A stretch of 41,436 nt of DNA from Bryobacterales bacterium (GCA_003136675.1 PLFE01000065.1:9695-51130), one strand, 5' to 3'; shown: positions 8,766-15,878, counted from the first letter of the stretch. Numbers and translations are program-made. Notes: generated by a model from the letters alone, not told the origin.

Positions 8766-9576
8766 GAAGAGATTGCGAGAAGCGGTCCAAAGCTATTGGG
8801 ACACCAGGGCGAAAAACAAAGAGAAGCAGATCGAGGGCGGTAAGATTGACGCCGGTACCAGGAGCGAGGTAACGGGCGGGGCGCAAATGGGCGCCATGGA
8901 AGTCCTGGTGGCCGATATTCTCTGCGACGCCGGTCTCAAAAACCTGGACGTGAAGACCCGTACCTCGCTCGAGCTCCCCGGTTATTACCGCGCCGAGAAA
9001 AGGTGGGATTTGATTGTTGTTTCTGAAGGCCAGCTGGTTACGGCAATGGAGGTCAAGTCCCAAGTCGGGCCCTCGTTTGGCAACAATTTCAACAACCGTT
9101 CCGAAGAAGCGATCGGCAGCGCCACGGATATCTGGGTCGCCTATCGCGAAGGTCGATTCGGAAAGTCTCCGGCTCCGTTCATAGGCTACTTCTTCCTCCT
9201 GGAGGATTGCGTTGGTGTAAGAAGCCCTGTGCGAAATAAGGAGCCTTACTTTGCGGTCGATCCGGCATTCGAGAAGGCTTCGTACAGCAAGCGATACGAG
9301 TTGCTTTGCAGGCGTTTAGTGCTGGAGCGCGTGTATAACTCCGCGTGCTTCGTGATGGCTACGAACGCCAAAGAGACCGAGATTACACAGCCGGCAGAGG
9401 ACTTGAGCTTCAGGCGTTTTGTGGCCGCGCTTCGGGGGTCATGTTGCGACTCTTCTGGAGACGTTATAATCCTTCACCCATTCAGGATTGACCGGTGGAC
9501 CTCGGATAACTCTGACCAAGGCCGAATCCATTCCAGAGTTCCGTGGGTGAAGCGAGCGACATACTGTATGAATTGA
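8755..9576 (+). CDS. XhoI/PaeR7I-family type II restriction endonuclease
   Basis: 273 aa from TTG at 8755, chosen because a strong GGAGG (8744-8748) lies 6 nt upstream and homology starts there. It overlaps the methylase by 11 nt. The sequence closely matches XhoI: LELPGYYRAEKRWDLIVV, then AMEVKSQVGPSFGNNFNN and RSEEAIG. Asp85 with Glu99-x-Lys101 fits a PD-(D/E)xK nuclease core. Predicted cleavage at CTCGAG. The product reads on about 45 residues past LSFRRFVAALRG, where the family usually ends, into sequence antisense to the next gene, so the original stop may have been lost. Whether it is active is unknown; the core residues are intact. Confidence 0.88.
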   Translation: MDIEKRLREAVQSYWDTRAKNKEKQIEGGKIDAGTRSEVTGGAQMGAMEVLVADILCDAGLKNLDVKTRTSLELPGYYRAEKRWDLIVVSEGQLVTAMEVKSQVGPSFGNNFNNRSEEAIGSATDIWVAYREGRFGKSPAPFIGYFFLLEDCVGVRSPVRNKEPYFAVDPAFEKASYSKRYELLCRRLVLERVYNSACFVMATNAKETEITQPAEDLSFRRFVAALRGSCCDSSGDVIILHPFRIDRWTSDNSDQGRIHSRVPWVKRATYCMN

Positions 9577-9840
9577 GTTTCAAATGTGGTCACGAGGATG
9601 ACGTCGCCATGAAATTTCAAGATCAATTTCTCGTTCGCGCGTTCGAGTCACGAAGGGAAGTCCGTCCCATACCTTCGGTTGATCCTGAGCCGCAGTAGCG
9701 ACAAGCATGATGCGGCCGCCCTTGGTGATCGTCAACTGCTCCAAAGCGTTGAAGATCGATTTGGTCTGAAATGATCGCTCCGATGGCGGATGACCGGCAG
9801 GTAAATCGGCTTCGCAAAATACGTCGTCGAACAGTCCCAT
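9474..9840 (-). pseudogene. Frameshifted small gene (MGLFDDVFCE family)
   Basis: The frame from ATG 9840 begins MGLFDDVFCEADLP and continues SFQTKSI..LTITKGGRIML, a pattern seen in a family of small uncharacterised proteins. It runs to EREIDL and then loses sense, stopping at 9580. Skipping one base at about 9618 restores a continuous reading, EIDLKFHGDVILVTTFE then YVARFTHGTLEWIRPW, ending at TGA 9474-9476. The repaired gene would be about 121 aa. Its 3' end overlaps the restriction endonuclease gene on the other strand by about 100 bp. A sequencing error of one base is possible. Function unknown. Confidence 0.6.
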
Positions 9841-9880
9841 AATTTATCAACGTCTCCATCGGCGGGGCTTTCTCTAACAA

Positions 9881-9959
9881 TCAAGCCGGAATGCTTTGAA
9901 AATGGCGGCCGTTGTGAGTCGCGACATCATATCCGAGGCGCAACGCCGACAATCAGATC
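9881..9959 (-). pseudogene. Remnant of a VapC-type (PIN-domain) toxin C-terminus
   Basis: Read with one frameshift, this stretch gives DLIVGVA then GYDVATHNGRHFQSIP and a stop (9881-9883). That matches the end of PIN-domain VapC toxins, where an Asp/Ala-rich helix is followed by a THNxRHF motif. The first about 100 residues of the toxin are missing: the remnant starts directly at the end of the antitoxin remnant. An internal deletion joined the two. Too short for a firm family score, but the motif and position are right. Confidence 0.55.
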
Positions 9960-10186
9960 GGAGATCCTGACTTTGCATGGTCTTCATCCGGTATCGGGTG
10001 AGAGTCGCGGGCTTTCAGGAGAGCGATGCATTCGTCGAGGGGACGGCCGCGGAATTCGGGAGGCCCGATGAGAGCGAGCGGTTGCTCGCCACGCTCGACA
10101 ACAACCTCGGCCCCGTTGCGGATCTTCTAGATCACGGCCGCGAAATCCCCGGCCACCTCGTCTTCTGTCATGTGCAACTGCCCCAT
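9953..10186 (-). pseudogene. Remnant of a Phd/VapB-type antitoxin with premature stop
   Basis: From ATG 10186 the frame reads MGQLHMTEDEVAGDFAAVI, an in-frame TAG (10127-10129), then KIRNGAEVVVERGEQPLALI, then RPLDECIALLKARDSH and a stop at 9953-9955. This is the usual layout of Phd/YefM-like antitoxins encoded before VapC (MTExEVxxDFAAVLxKIRxGxEVVVE). The TAG replaces a single codon in the first helix region. The C-terminal toxin-binding tail is cut by the deletion that brings in the toxin remnant at 9881-9959. It starts 9 bp from the mrfA stop, on the same strand. Inactive module. Confidence 0.65.
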
Positions 10187-10194
10187 CTCTCCAA

Positions 10195-12522
10195 TCATAG
10201 GCTCTTTACCAACGCTTCGGCCAATCTGAGAGCAATCTCTTTCCCATTACTGGCTATCTCGCCCACAGGCCCAACGCAGCTGGGGCAGCCCGATTCGCAG
10301 GCGCAGGCGGCGATGAGTTCGATGGTCCGGCGGATGAGATCTTCCGCCATGCGGTAGAGGGGCACGCTTTGCCCGATGCCGCCGGGATAGGTGTCATAGA
10401 GGAACAGGGTGGCGTCGTTCACGGCGAGGCCGAGGTCGCGCGGGTCGCACATCAACAGCAGAGAGGCGACGGTGCGAAGGGCGTTGGCGAGCCCCGGAAG
10501 GCCGTCCTTCTCCTCCTTCGTGAGGAGTTCCTCCGGCCAGCACAGCCAGAAAGCCGTGGTGTGCATCTCCTGCTCGGGCATCTGCAACTTCCCCGCCCCG
10601 ACGTTTTCCAACGTATAGAACTTGATCTTCTTGAATCCAACGATCTGGCGATTGACGCGCACGTCGCCCTGTATGCGCAGCGCGGGGCCGAACGGCGCGG
10701 ATTCGAAACGCGCCAGTTCCGCGACCTGCGTATAATCGATCGCGTCGGTATAGTAATCGCAATCGACGCGCCTGACGTAGGCCTTGCGCTCGTCATAGTC
10801 GAAGTGCTCCACATGATACTGGCGCGCCTCGTGAAGATAGATGGCTTTTTCGTGAAGGGTGGTCAGCGCGGTGGAGAAAGAAACGTCCGCGATTACTTTG
10901 GATTCGTCCGAGATATCGATCACGACGAAGTTATCGCTGCTGACGGCGCGCAGGCTGACGGCATCGGCGGGATAGGTTTCCGAAGTCCAATGCCAGGCGT
11001 TGCCGGAATGGTGCAGGAACTTACTTTCTTCGAGAAACCGGCATAACTCCCCGGTGTCATGGGGCGCGAAGGTTTCGCCCTCTTCGATGGGTAACTCAAA
11101 AGCCGCGCACTTCAAGTGATTCAGAAGAATTTCGAGGTTATCCGGGTTGATGTGCGCGTGCTCGGGAGAGCTGCTGAAGAAATACTCGGGATGCTCCACC
11201 ACATACTGATCGAGCGGTGCGCTGGACGCCACCAGCACCGAGGCGGACGCGGACTGCCTGCGCCCGGCGCGTCCAGAACGCTGCCATGTCGAAGCGATGG
11301 TGCCGGGGTATCCCGCCATCACAACCGCATCGAGCGAACCAATGTCGATGCCGAGCTCAAGGGCGTTGGTGGCGACCACGGCGCGGATGTCTCCCGCACG
11401 CAGACGCTGTTCAATTTCGCGGCGCTCCCGCGGCAGATAGCCGCCTCGATAGCCGCGCACGGTTTCGGTGGGGATGCGGCCCCGGTCGCAGGCGTCCTTC
11501 AGGTAAGTCACCAGCACTTCGGTGGCGAGGCGGTTATTCGCGAAGACCAGGGTCTGCTGGCCGTGATCAAGGAACTCCATCGCGATGCGCCGCGTCTCGT
11601 TGATGTAGCTGCGGCGAATGCCGAGCTGACGGTTGACCACCGGGGGATTGTAGAAGATCATGTAGCGCTCGCCCGCCGGTGCGCCATTGCGATCGATCAG
11701 ATGGAAGGTGTGACCGGTGAGGGCTTGCGCCAATTCGCCGGGGTTCGCGATGGTGGCGGAGCAGCAGATGAACTGTGGCTTGGCGCCATAGAAATCACAC
11801 AGACGCTTGAGGCGGCGCAGTACGTTGGCCAGATGACTGCCGAAAACGCCGCGGTAAGAATGCAGTTCGTCGATGACGATATAGCGCAGGTTTTCGAACA
11901 GGCGCGCCCACTTGGTGTGGTGCGGAAGGATGCCGGCGTGCAGCATGTCCGGGTTCGTGAGCACGACATTGGCACGCTGCCGGATGGCCTTGCGGGCGTC
12001 CTGCGGGGTATCGCCATCGAAGGTGTGGACGCAGAGGTCGGAACCCATTTCCTCGACCACGGTGTGGAGTTCGTGGAGTTGATCTTCGGCGAGGGCTTTG
12101 GTGGGGAACAGATACATGGCGCACGCGCCTGGGTCTGCCAGGATGGTGTTCAGGACGGGCAGGTTGTAGCAGAGGGTCTTTCCGCTGGCGGTTGGGGTAA
12201 CGATCACGATGTCCCGGCCTTGCTGTATCTGGTGGAAGGCTTCGGCCTGATGCGAGTAAAGCTGGGCGATGCCGCGGGCTTTGAGCACGCCGGCTAGTTT
12301 CGGATCGATAGCCTCCGGCATGGGCGCGAAAGAGGCCAGGCGGGCGGGTTCGTGACGGATGGCCCGGACGGGGGATTCGTCGCGCGTGGTGAGCCCGGTG
12401 AAGTAACGCAGGACCGCGTCGAGGGATTGTTCGTGGTCTTGCTTGTGGCGGGTGACGAGGTCGTTCTGAGATGCGGGGTGAGATTCAGGGCGGGATTCAG
12501 GGAAGGGCAAAGAAAGATTCAT
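10195..12522 (-). CDS. mrfA: MrfA/YprA-family DEAD/DEAH-box DNA repair helicase with DUF1998
   Basis: A 775-aa superfamily 2 helicase. Walker A is TPTASGKT (109-116) and the DExH box is DELH (218-221). The helicase C-terminal domain has ATNALELGIDIGSLDAVV and QRSGRAGRR. The C-terminal DUF1998 (MrfA zinc-binding) domain ends in CACESGCPSC (740-749), the four-cysteine cluster of this family. In Bacillus subtilis, MrfA works in excision of mitomycin C lesions; the same role is inferred here. It starts 42 bp after atpE on the same strand. Its start codon lies inside the loop of a 12-bp perfect inverted repeat (12504-12543), which may control translation. Downstream is toxin-antitoxin debris. Confidence 0.9.
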   Translation of the reverse strand: MNLSLPFPESRPESHPASQNDLVTRHKQDHEQSLDAVLRYFTGLTTRDESPVRAIRHEPARLASFAPMPEAIDPKLAGVLKARGIAQLYSHQAEAFHQIQQGRDIVIVTPTASGKTLCYNLPVLNTILADPGACAMYLFPTKALAEDQLHELHTVVEEMGSDLCVHTFDGDTPQDARKAIRQRANVVLTNPDMLHAGILPHHTKWARLFENLRYIVIDELHSYRGVFGSHLANVLRRLKRLCDFYGAKPQFICCSATIANPGELAQALTGHTFHLIDRNGAPAGERYMIFYNPPVVNRQLGIRRSYINETRRIAMEFLDHGQQTLVFANNRLATEVLVTYLKDACDRGRIPTETVRGYRGGYLPRERREIEQRLRAGDIRAVVATNALELGIDIGSLDAVVMAGYPGTIASTWQRSGRAGRRQSASASVLVASSAPLDQYVVEHPEYFFSSSPEHAHINPDNLEILLNHLKCAAFELPIEEGETFAPHDTGELCRFLEESKFLHHSGNAWHWTSETYPADAVSLRAVSSDNFVVIDISDESKVIADVSFSTALTTLHEKAIYLHEARQYHVEHFDYDERKAYVRRVDCDYYTDAIDYTQVAELARFESAPFGPALRIQGDVRVNRQIVGFKKIKFYTLENVGAGKLQMPEQEMHTTAFWLCWPEELLTKEEKDGLPGLANALRTVASLLLMCDPRDLGLAVNDATLFLYDTYPGGIGQSVPLYRMAEDLIRRTIELIAACACESGCPSCVGPVGEIASNGKEIALRLAEALVKSL

Positions 12523-12543
12523 GTTTCGCCTTTTCTTTGCCCT
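12504..12543 (-). promoter_or_regulatory. 12-bp perfect inverted repeat enclosing the mrfA start codon
   Basis: On the minus strand AGGGCAAAGAAA (12543-12532) pairs with TTTCTTTGCCCT (12515-12504). The 16-nt loop holds the ATG and most of the AAGGCG-like ribosome site. In RNA this hairpin could limit ribosome access or act between atpE and mrfA. No U-run follows, so it is not a typical intrinsic terminator. Confidence 0.6.
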
Positions 12544-12564
12544 ACTGTAGCAGATTTTGCGGAG

Positions 12565-12876
12565 TTACTTCACCTTGACGAAGACGATGACGAGAGTGAA
12601 CAGCGCGAGCGATTCCATGAAGGCAAGCCCAAGAATCATCGCGCCCTGAATGGCGGCCACGGCTCCGGGGTTGCGGGCGATGCCTTCCACGGCGCCCTGC
12701 ACGGCGCGGCCCTGACCGAGAGCGGCGAGCCCGCAAGCGATGCCCATGGATAAGCCGGCTGAGAGGACGACGTAATCCTCATGGGTGGCGAAGGTGCCTC
12801 CGCCGGTACCCTGCGCGAAAATCGGGGTCGCGAGGAAGAACATGGCCAGCATCAGGAACAACAGTTTCAACTTCAT
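12565..12876 (-). CDS. atpE: F1Fo ATP synthase subunit c
   Basis: 103 aa from ATG 12876 with AAGGAG upstream. Residues 1-21 (KLKLLFLMLAMFFLATPIFA) look like a signal peptide or an extra hydrophobic segment, longer than in E. coli. The c hairpin follows: GLSMGIACGLAALGQGRAVQG (helix 1), the loop ARNPGA, and GAMILGLAFMESLALF (helix 2) with the ion-binding Glu88. Gln55 sits 33 residues before Glu88 and Ser89 follows it, the spacing found for the Na+ ligands Gln32, Glu65 and Ser66 of Ilyobacter. Ion choice is open because chloroplast-type proton rings also have the Gln. It lies downstream of atpB; atpF and the F1 genes are not in the window. Confidence 0.92.
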   Translation of the reverse strand: MKLKLLFLMLAMFFLATPIFAQGTGGGTFATHEDYVVLSAGLSMGIACGLAALGQGRAVQGAVEGIARNPGAVAAIQGAMILGLAFMESLALFTLVIVFVKVK

Positions 12877-12966
12877 TCGTTTAATACTCCTTCTTTCATG
12901 AATTGCTTTCTGGAGGTGGTTGCTGTTCACCCTGGGGGATGAGAGCCTCACACAGAGAGCGAAAGC

Positions 12967-13704
12967 TTAGTGGGCTTCGTGCGAGACGGCAGCCGCTACA
13001 TACACCGTGGCCAACATGGCGAAAACATAGGCCTGCACTAATGAAACAAAGGCATGCAGCCCCATAAATAAGACCGGGCCGATGAAGTAAGTGAGGCTCA
13101 GGAAAATAAGTGTCAGCTTTTCACCGGCCAACATGTTGGCATAAAGGCGGACCGTGAGGGACAACGGCCGGGACAGATGCGTTGCGACCTCAATGGGAAA
13201 CAGAAGCGGGGCCAGCCACCACTTCGGTCCAAGAAACTGCCTGATGTACCGGTGGCGGTGTTCGTAGATGCCCTGAATGTTGTAGTAAAGCACGGCAAGC
13301 AGAGCGCACCCGCAAGGCACATAGACGATCTGAGTGGGCGATTCGAGTCCGGGAACGATCCCAATCAGGTTAGAGAAAAGGATGAAGATAAAGAGCGTCC
13401 CGAAGATGGGGATGTGTTTCTCGCCGTGTTGAATATACTCATTGGTCTGTTTGAGGAAGAATCCGTAGATGGCTTCGAAGGTCAACTGGAGTTTGCCGGG
13501 CGCTTCGACGGATAGCTGAGAACGCAGGAACGCAAACAGCACCACGATGATGGCGACCACCATGATTTGCATCACGATGAAGTTCTCCCAGGGCTTGGCA
13601 GGATTGCCTGCAACGATATGGAAGAGCGACAGAATCGCGTTCCCAACGCCCGGGATGTAATGGTTGAAGAGTCTGGTTAGCCAGAGTTCGTGGGTTTTTT
13701 CCAT
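12967..13704 (-). CDS. atpB: F1Fo ATP synthase subunit a
   Basis: 245 aa from ATG 13704 (MEKTHELWLTRLFNHYIPG). The frame extends further back, but those codons overlap atpI and look non-coding. It is an inner-membrane protein that forms the ion half-channels. The C-terminal helix carries the essential Arg in LSLTVRLYANMLAGE. Other family stretches are ETNEY-like QTNEYIQHGEKHIPIF, LIGIVPGLESPT and LLFPIEVATHLSRPLSL. The start overlaps the end of atpI by 28 nt. It is followed by 90 bp and atpE. Confidence 0.93.
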   Translation of the reverse strand: MEKTHELWLTRLFNHYIPGVGNAILSLFHIVAGNPAKPWENFIVMQIMVVAIIVVLFAFLRSQLSVEAPGKLQLTFEAIYGFFLKQTNEYIQHGEKHIPIFGTLFIFILFSNLIGIVPGLESPTQIVYVPCGCALLAVLYYNIQGIYEHRHRYIRQFLGPKWWLAPLLFPIEVATHLSRPLSLTVRLYANMLAGEKLTLIFLSLTYFIGPVLFMGLHAFVSLVQAYVFAMLATVYVAAAVSHEAH

Positions 13705-14069
13705 ACAAGTTCGTAAACGATTTCCAGACCGAGCCCGATGAAGGACGCAAACAGCCCCACGAATAGCGGGATCAGACTGTTTCTGGAATATTCGAGTATA
13801 GCAAGCGCGCCTCCGGCAACGATGGCGAAACGGAGGAAAATCCCACCGGCCAGGCGGACGATGCCGGGGCCGGGGCCGCCTTGCGCCGCGGCGGTGACCA
13901 ACCAGCCCGTGGTGGTCACCAGATGCCGGTAATTCCACCACGAGCCGGCCGCTCCTAAGCCGCAGATGAGCGCGTCGAGCGGCCCTTTCGTGAAAAGGAA
14001 AAAGACCATGCCGGCAGCGCCGGTGATGACGATTAAACGAGGGACGCGGTTGAACTGAAATTCCGTCAT
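13677..14069 (-). CDS. atpI: ATP synthase subunit I (AtpI-like)
   Basis: 130 aa from ATG 14069. It has about four hydrophobic segments (LIVITGAAGMVFFLF; ALICGLGAAGSWW; LRFAIVAGGALAILEY; IPLFVGLFASFIGLGLEIVYEL). This layout and its place between atpZ and atpB match AtpI, a non-essential Fo protein that helps assemble the c ring. It overlaps the atpZ stop as ATGA. Sequence similarity in this family is low, so the name rests on topology and context. Confidence 0.75.
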   Translation of the reverse strand: MTEFQFNRVPRLIVITGAAGMVFFLFTKGPLDALICGLGAAGSWWNYRHLVTTTGWLVTAAAQGGPGPGIVRLAGGIFLRFAIVAGGALAILEYSRNSLIPLFVGLFASFIGLGLEIVYELVWKKPTNSG

Positions 14070-14266
14070 GACTTCGCGCTCGCTTCGCGAACCATGGCGT
14101 AGAGGCCTCCGGCGGCGCCGATGATCAGGAAAACGATGTAAAGGAAGTTGGTGTGGAAGAGCTTGTCGAGCACGAGCCCGAGGAAGTATCCGGCGGCGAC
14201 GCTGCAAGGAATCAGGAAGCCGAGGCCGGCGAACCTCACAAACGGCTCCGCGATTTCTTCTCGCAT
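14066..14266 (-). CDS. atpZ: AtpZ/AtpQ-like small Fo-associated membrane protein
   Basis: 66 aa with two membrane helices (FAGLGFLIPCSVAAGYFLGLVLD and FLYIVFLIIGAAGGLYAMV). The glycine-spaced GYFLGLVLD followed by a short polar turn is typical of the AtpZ family, reported to form a complex with AtpI linked to Mg2+/Ca2+ transport. Its start lies 31 nt inside the end of hemD, and its stop overlaps atpI by 4 nt, so the genes form one transcription unit. Confidence 0.75.
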   Translation of the reverse strand: MREEIAEPFVRFAGLGFLIPCSVAAGYFLGLVLDKLFHTNFLYIVFLIIGAAGGLYAMVREASAKS

Positions 14267-15066
14267 AAATCGTGGAAGTCGCGGGCGAGTTCAAAGACCA
14301 TGATGCCCATTTTGGGATGGGAGGGTTCGAAGTCGGGCTGCAGGCCATGGCCATTGAGGGCTTCGGTGGTGGTGGGGCCGATGGACGCGATGACGGCGTG
14401 GTCGAGACCTTCGCGCATGGGGCCGACCAGATGTTCCTGTTCGGCGATCTCCATCAAATGGTCCGCCTGGACGGAGGTTGTGAACAGGACGGCGTCGAAC
14501 TCCTTGGCGGAGAGACGGCGGACAGCTTCGCGGAGCGGGCCGGTGTCTTCCGGCATTTCCCATTGATAGACAGGGACGCGCGTGACTTCTCCGCCGCGGG
14601 CTTCGAGAGCGGCGATGAGTTCGTGATTTGTCTTGCCATACTCCTGGACGGCAATGCATTTTTCGGCGCGGGCTTCGACGGCGGTCATCAGTTCGCGCCA
14701 GGTGTTGGGCTCGGGCGCGATGCCGGCGACGGGAACATCCATTTCGCGGCAGACGGCGAGGGGCTTGGGTCCGCGAACGATGACGGGAAGCTTGCGCAGA
14801 GCCTCGGCGAAACGGCCCGGTTCATAGCGTGTTGCGATGACCTTATCGAGGTAGCGCGTGCCGACGCCGGTGAGGAGGATGATGAGATCGAATTTTCCGG
14901 CGAAGAGTTTTTCGGCGAAGTCGAAGGCCTCGGTGTTGGATTCCAGGGGAACCTCGCGCATGGAGGGCGCTACGAAAGCCTTGCCGCCCTGATTGTTGAT
15001 GAGCTTCTCCATTTCGGGGGCACGCCGGCTTTCGAGGGCGAGGATGGAGTGGGAATCGAAGGCCAT
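14236..15066 (-). CDS. hemD: Uroporphyrinogen-III synthase
   Basis: 276 aa. HemD closes and inverts ring D of hydroxymethylbilane to form uroporphyrinogen III for haem and related tetrapyrroles in the cytosol. The two-lobed pattern is visible: ALESRRAPEMEKLI at the start, FDLIILLTGVGTRYLDKVI in lobe 1, YGKTNHELIAALEARGGEV and VPVYQWEMPEDT in the second lobe, then DAVLFTTSVQADHLME and ASIGPTTTEALNGHGL, the usual late signature. TAAAAT (complement of 15072-15077) lies 5 nt before the ATG, suggesting a leaderless message. It heads the hemD-atpZ-atpI-atpB-atpE unit, an unusual order. Confidence 0.88.
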   Translation of the reverse strand: MAFDSHSILALESRRAPEMEKLINNQGGKAFVAPSMREVPLESNTEAFDFAEKLFAGKFDLIILLTGVGTRYLDKVIATRYEPGRFAEALRKLPVIVRGPKPLAVCREMDVPVAGIAPEPNTWRELMTAVEARAEKCIAVQEYGKTNHELIAALEARGGEVTRVPVYQWEMPEDTGPLREAVRRLSAKEFDAVLFTTSVQADHLMEIAEQEHLVGPMREGLDHAVIASIGPTTTEALNGHGLQPDFEPSHPKMGIMVFELARDFHDLCEKKSRSRL

Positions 15067-15071
15067 GCTTG

Positions 15072-15077
15072 ATTTTA
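15072..15077 (-). promoter_or_regulatory. Putative -10 element TAAAAT of the hemD-atp unit
   Basis: TAAAAT on the minus strand ends 5 nt before the hemD ATG (15066), with no Shine-Dalgarno sequence between. Transcription would then start at or next to the ATG. Pattern call only; no good -35 was identified. Confidence 0.4.
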
Positions 15078-15206
15078 GAGCTTTTGGTTTTGGAGCTGCG
15101 GGGAGGAATCCGTGTTGATGGATTCAGTCAATTGGTGTGGGGCTGGCGGAAAAACTCTCGAAGTTATTTCAGCAACTGTGGAAAATGTCTCAGGGCAGCG
15201 TGGCAA

Positions 15207-15407
15207 TCAGGTCGCCATGGGCTGCTGAACATCGCTGGTCAAATACTCGAGGATCTGTTGCTCGCGCTGTTGAATCTCAAGAAGAACCGGTGCGGACATC
15301 CGCAGGTAATCCTCGGGTGAATGCACCTTGCGTGCCTCGAGGAGTACTCTTCTTAGATTGGCAACGCATTGCTGAGCTAGCAGCATCTCTTCGTCAGTTC
15401 GAATCAC
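15207..15407 (-). CDS. Small protein coupled to the nucleotidyltransferase-like gene
   Basis: 66 aa from GTG 15407, which overlaps the stop of the upstream (frameshifted) gene as GTGA. The sequence is almost all helical: TDEEMLLAQQCVANLRRVLL, then HSPEDYLRMSAPVLLEIQQR. No signal or membrane segment. A small helical partner directly after a nucleotidyltransferase-like gene recalls two-gene MNT/HEPN or toxin-antitoxin modules, but no known family is recognised and the role is unproven. About 140 bp without a gene separate it from hemD. Confidence 0.55.
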   Translation of the reverse strand: MIRTDEEMLLAQQCVANLRRVLLEARKVHSPEDYLRMSAPVLLEIQQREQQILEYLTSDVQQPMAT

Positions 15408-15837
15408 GGAAGCTCCAACTCAACGATACCGCGCTTTTGATAGGTTCTCGAAATCTGGTATGTCTGAAGCCATATTTGAAGGATCTCATCGCCGATGGAG
15501 GCGCGGGCCCAAAATACGTCTGCCTCGAACATCAGCTTCGCCCGCACGGAGTCGAACACCGCGAGGGCGCAGCGACCTGATCCAGCTCGAAATCTTCGGC
15601 CATGACGAGGAGGATATCGATATCTTGCGGCGCCGACTTGGTGGTAACGAAACTGCCCCAAACGAAAACTCGAAGCAACTTTCCGGTCTTATCAGCGAGA
15701 TCGAGCAGAACGTCAAGGCGGCTGGAGAGCCAGATCAGCCTGGGTATCCCCGCGCCGAAGCGCGCGCGAAACTCCTCCGATGTCACAACATAAACGCCTG
15801 CAGGCAACTCTCCTGCAGACGTGAACTCTGGCAGCAC
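15404..15837 (-). pseudogene. Frameshifted nucleotidyltransferase-like (DUF6932-type) gene
   Basis: The first frame from ATG 15837 reads MLPEFTSAGELPAGVYVVTS, FRARFGAGIPR and FVWGSFVTTKSAPQDIDILLV, with the GS...DID pattern of nucleotidyltransferase folds. It derails after FELDQVAA at about 15565-15573. A second frame then continues with VFDSVRAKLMFEADVFWARA and ends RGIVELELP at 15404. The two halves together match the layout of DUF6932-type proteins, about 144 aa. A shift of one or two bases explains the break. The second frame's stop overlaps the GTG of the 66-aa gene, so the original operon order is still visible. Confidence 0.6.
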
Positions 15838-15862
15838 TCAACACACTATGGCAGACGTCGCA

Positions 15863-15868
15863 TATACT
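15863..15868 (+). promoter_or_regulatory. Putative -10 element TATACT
   Basis: TATACT lies 10 nt before the ATG at 15879 of the oxidoreductase gene. There is no Shine-Dalgarno sequence between them, so the leader would be only a few bases. Pattern call. Confidence 0.4.
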
Positions 15869-15878
15869 TTTGTTCAAT

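Noticed and set aside
9977-10357. 126-codon frame on the plus strand
   Set aside because: It runs antisense over the antitoxin remnant and the mrfA 3' end and shows no family pattern.
11116-12297. 393-codon frame opposite mrfA
   Set aside because: Shadow of mrfA, low-information Gly/Val/Asp-rich sequence without motifs.
13705-13941. N-terminal extension of atpB
   Set aside because: Arg/His/Pro-rich shadow of atpI; real subunit a starts at MEKTHELW.
14272-15072. 266-codon frame opposite hemD
   Set aside because: Shadow frame; hemD on the minus strand has the family signature.
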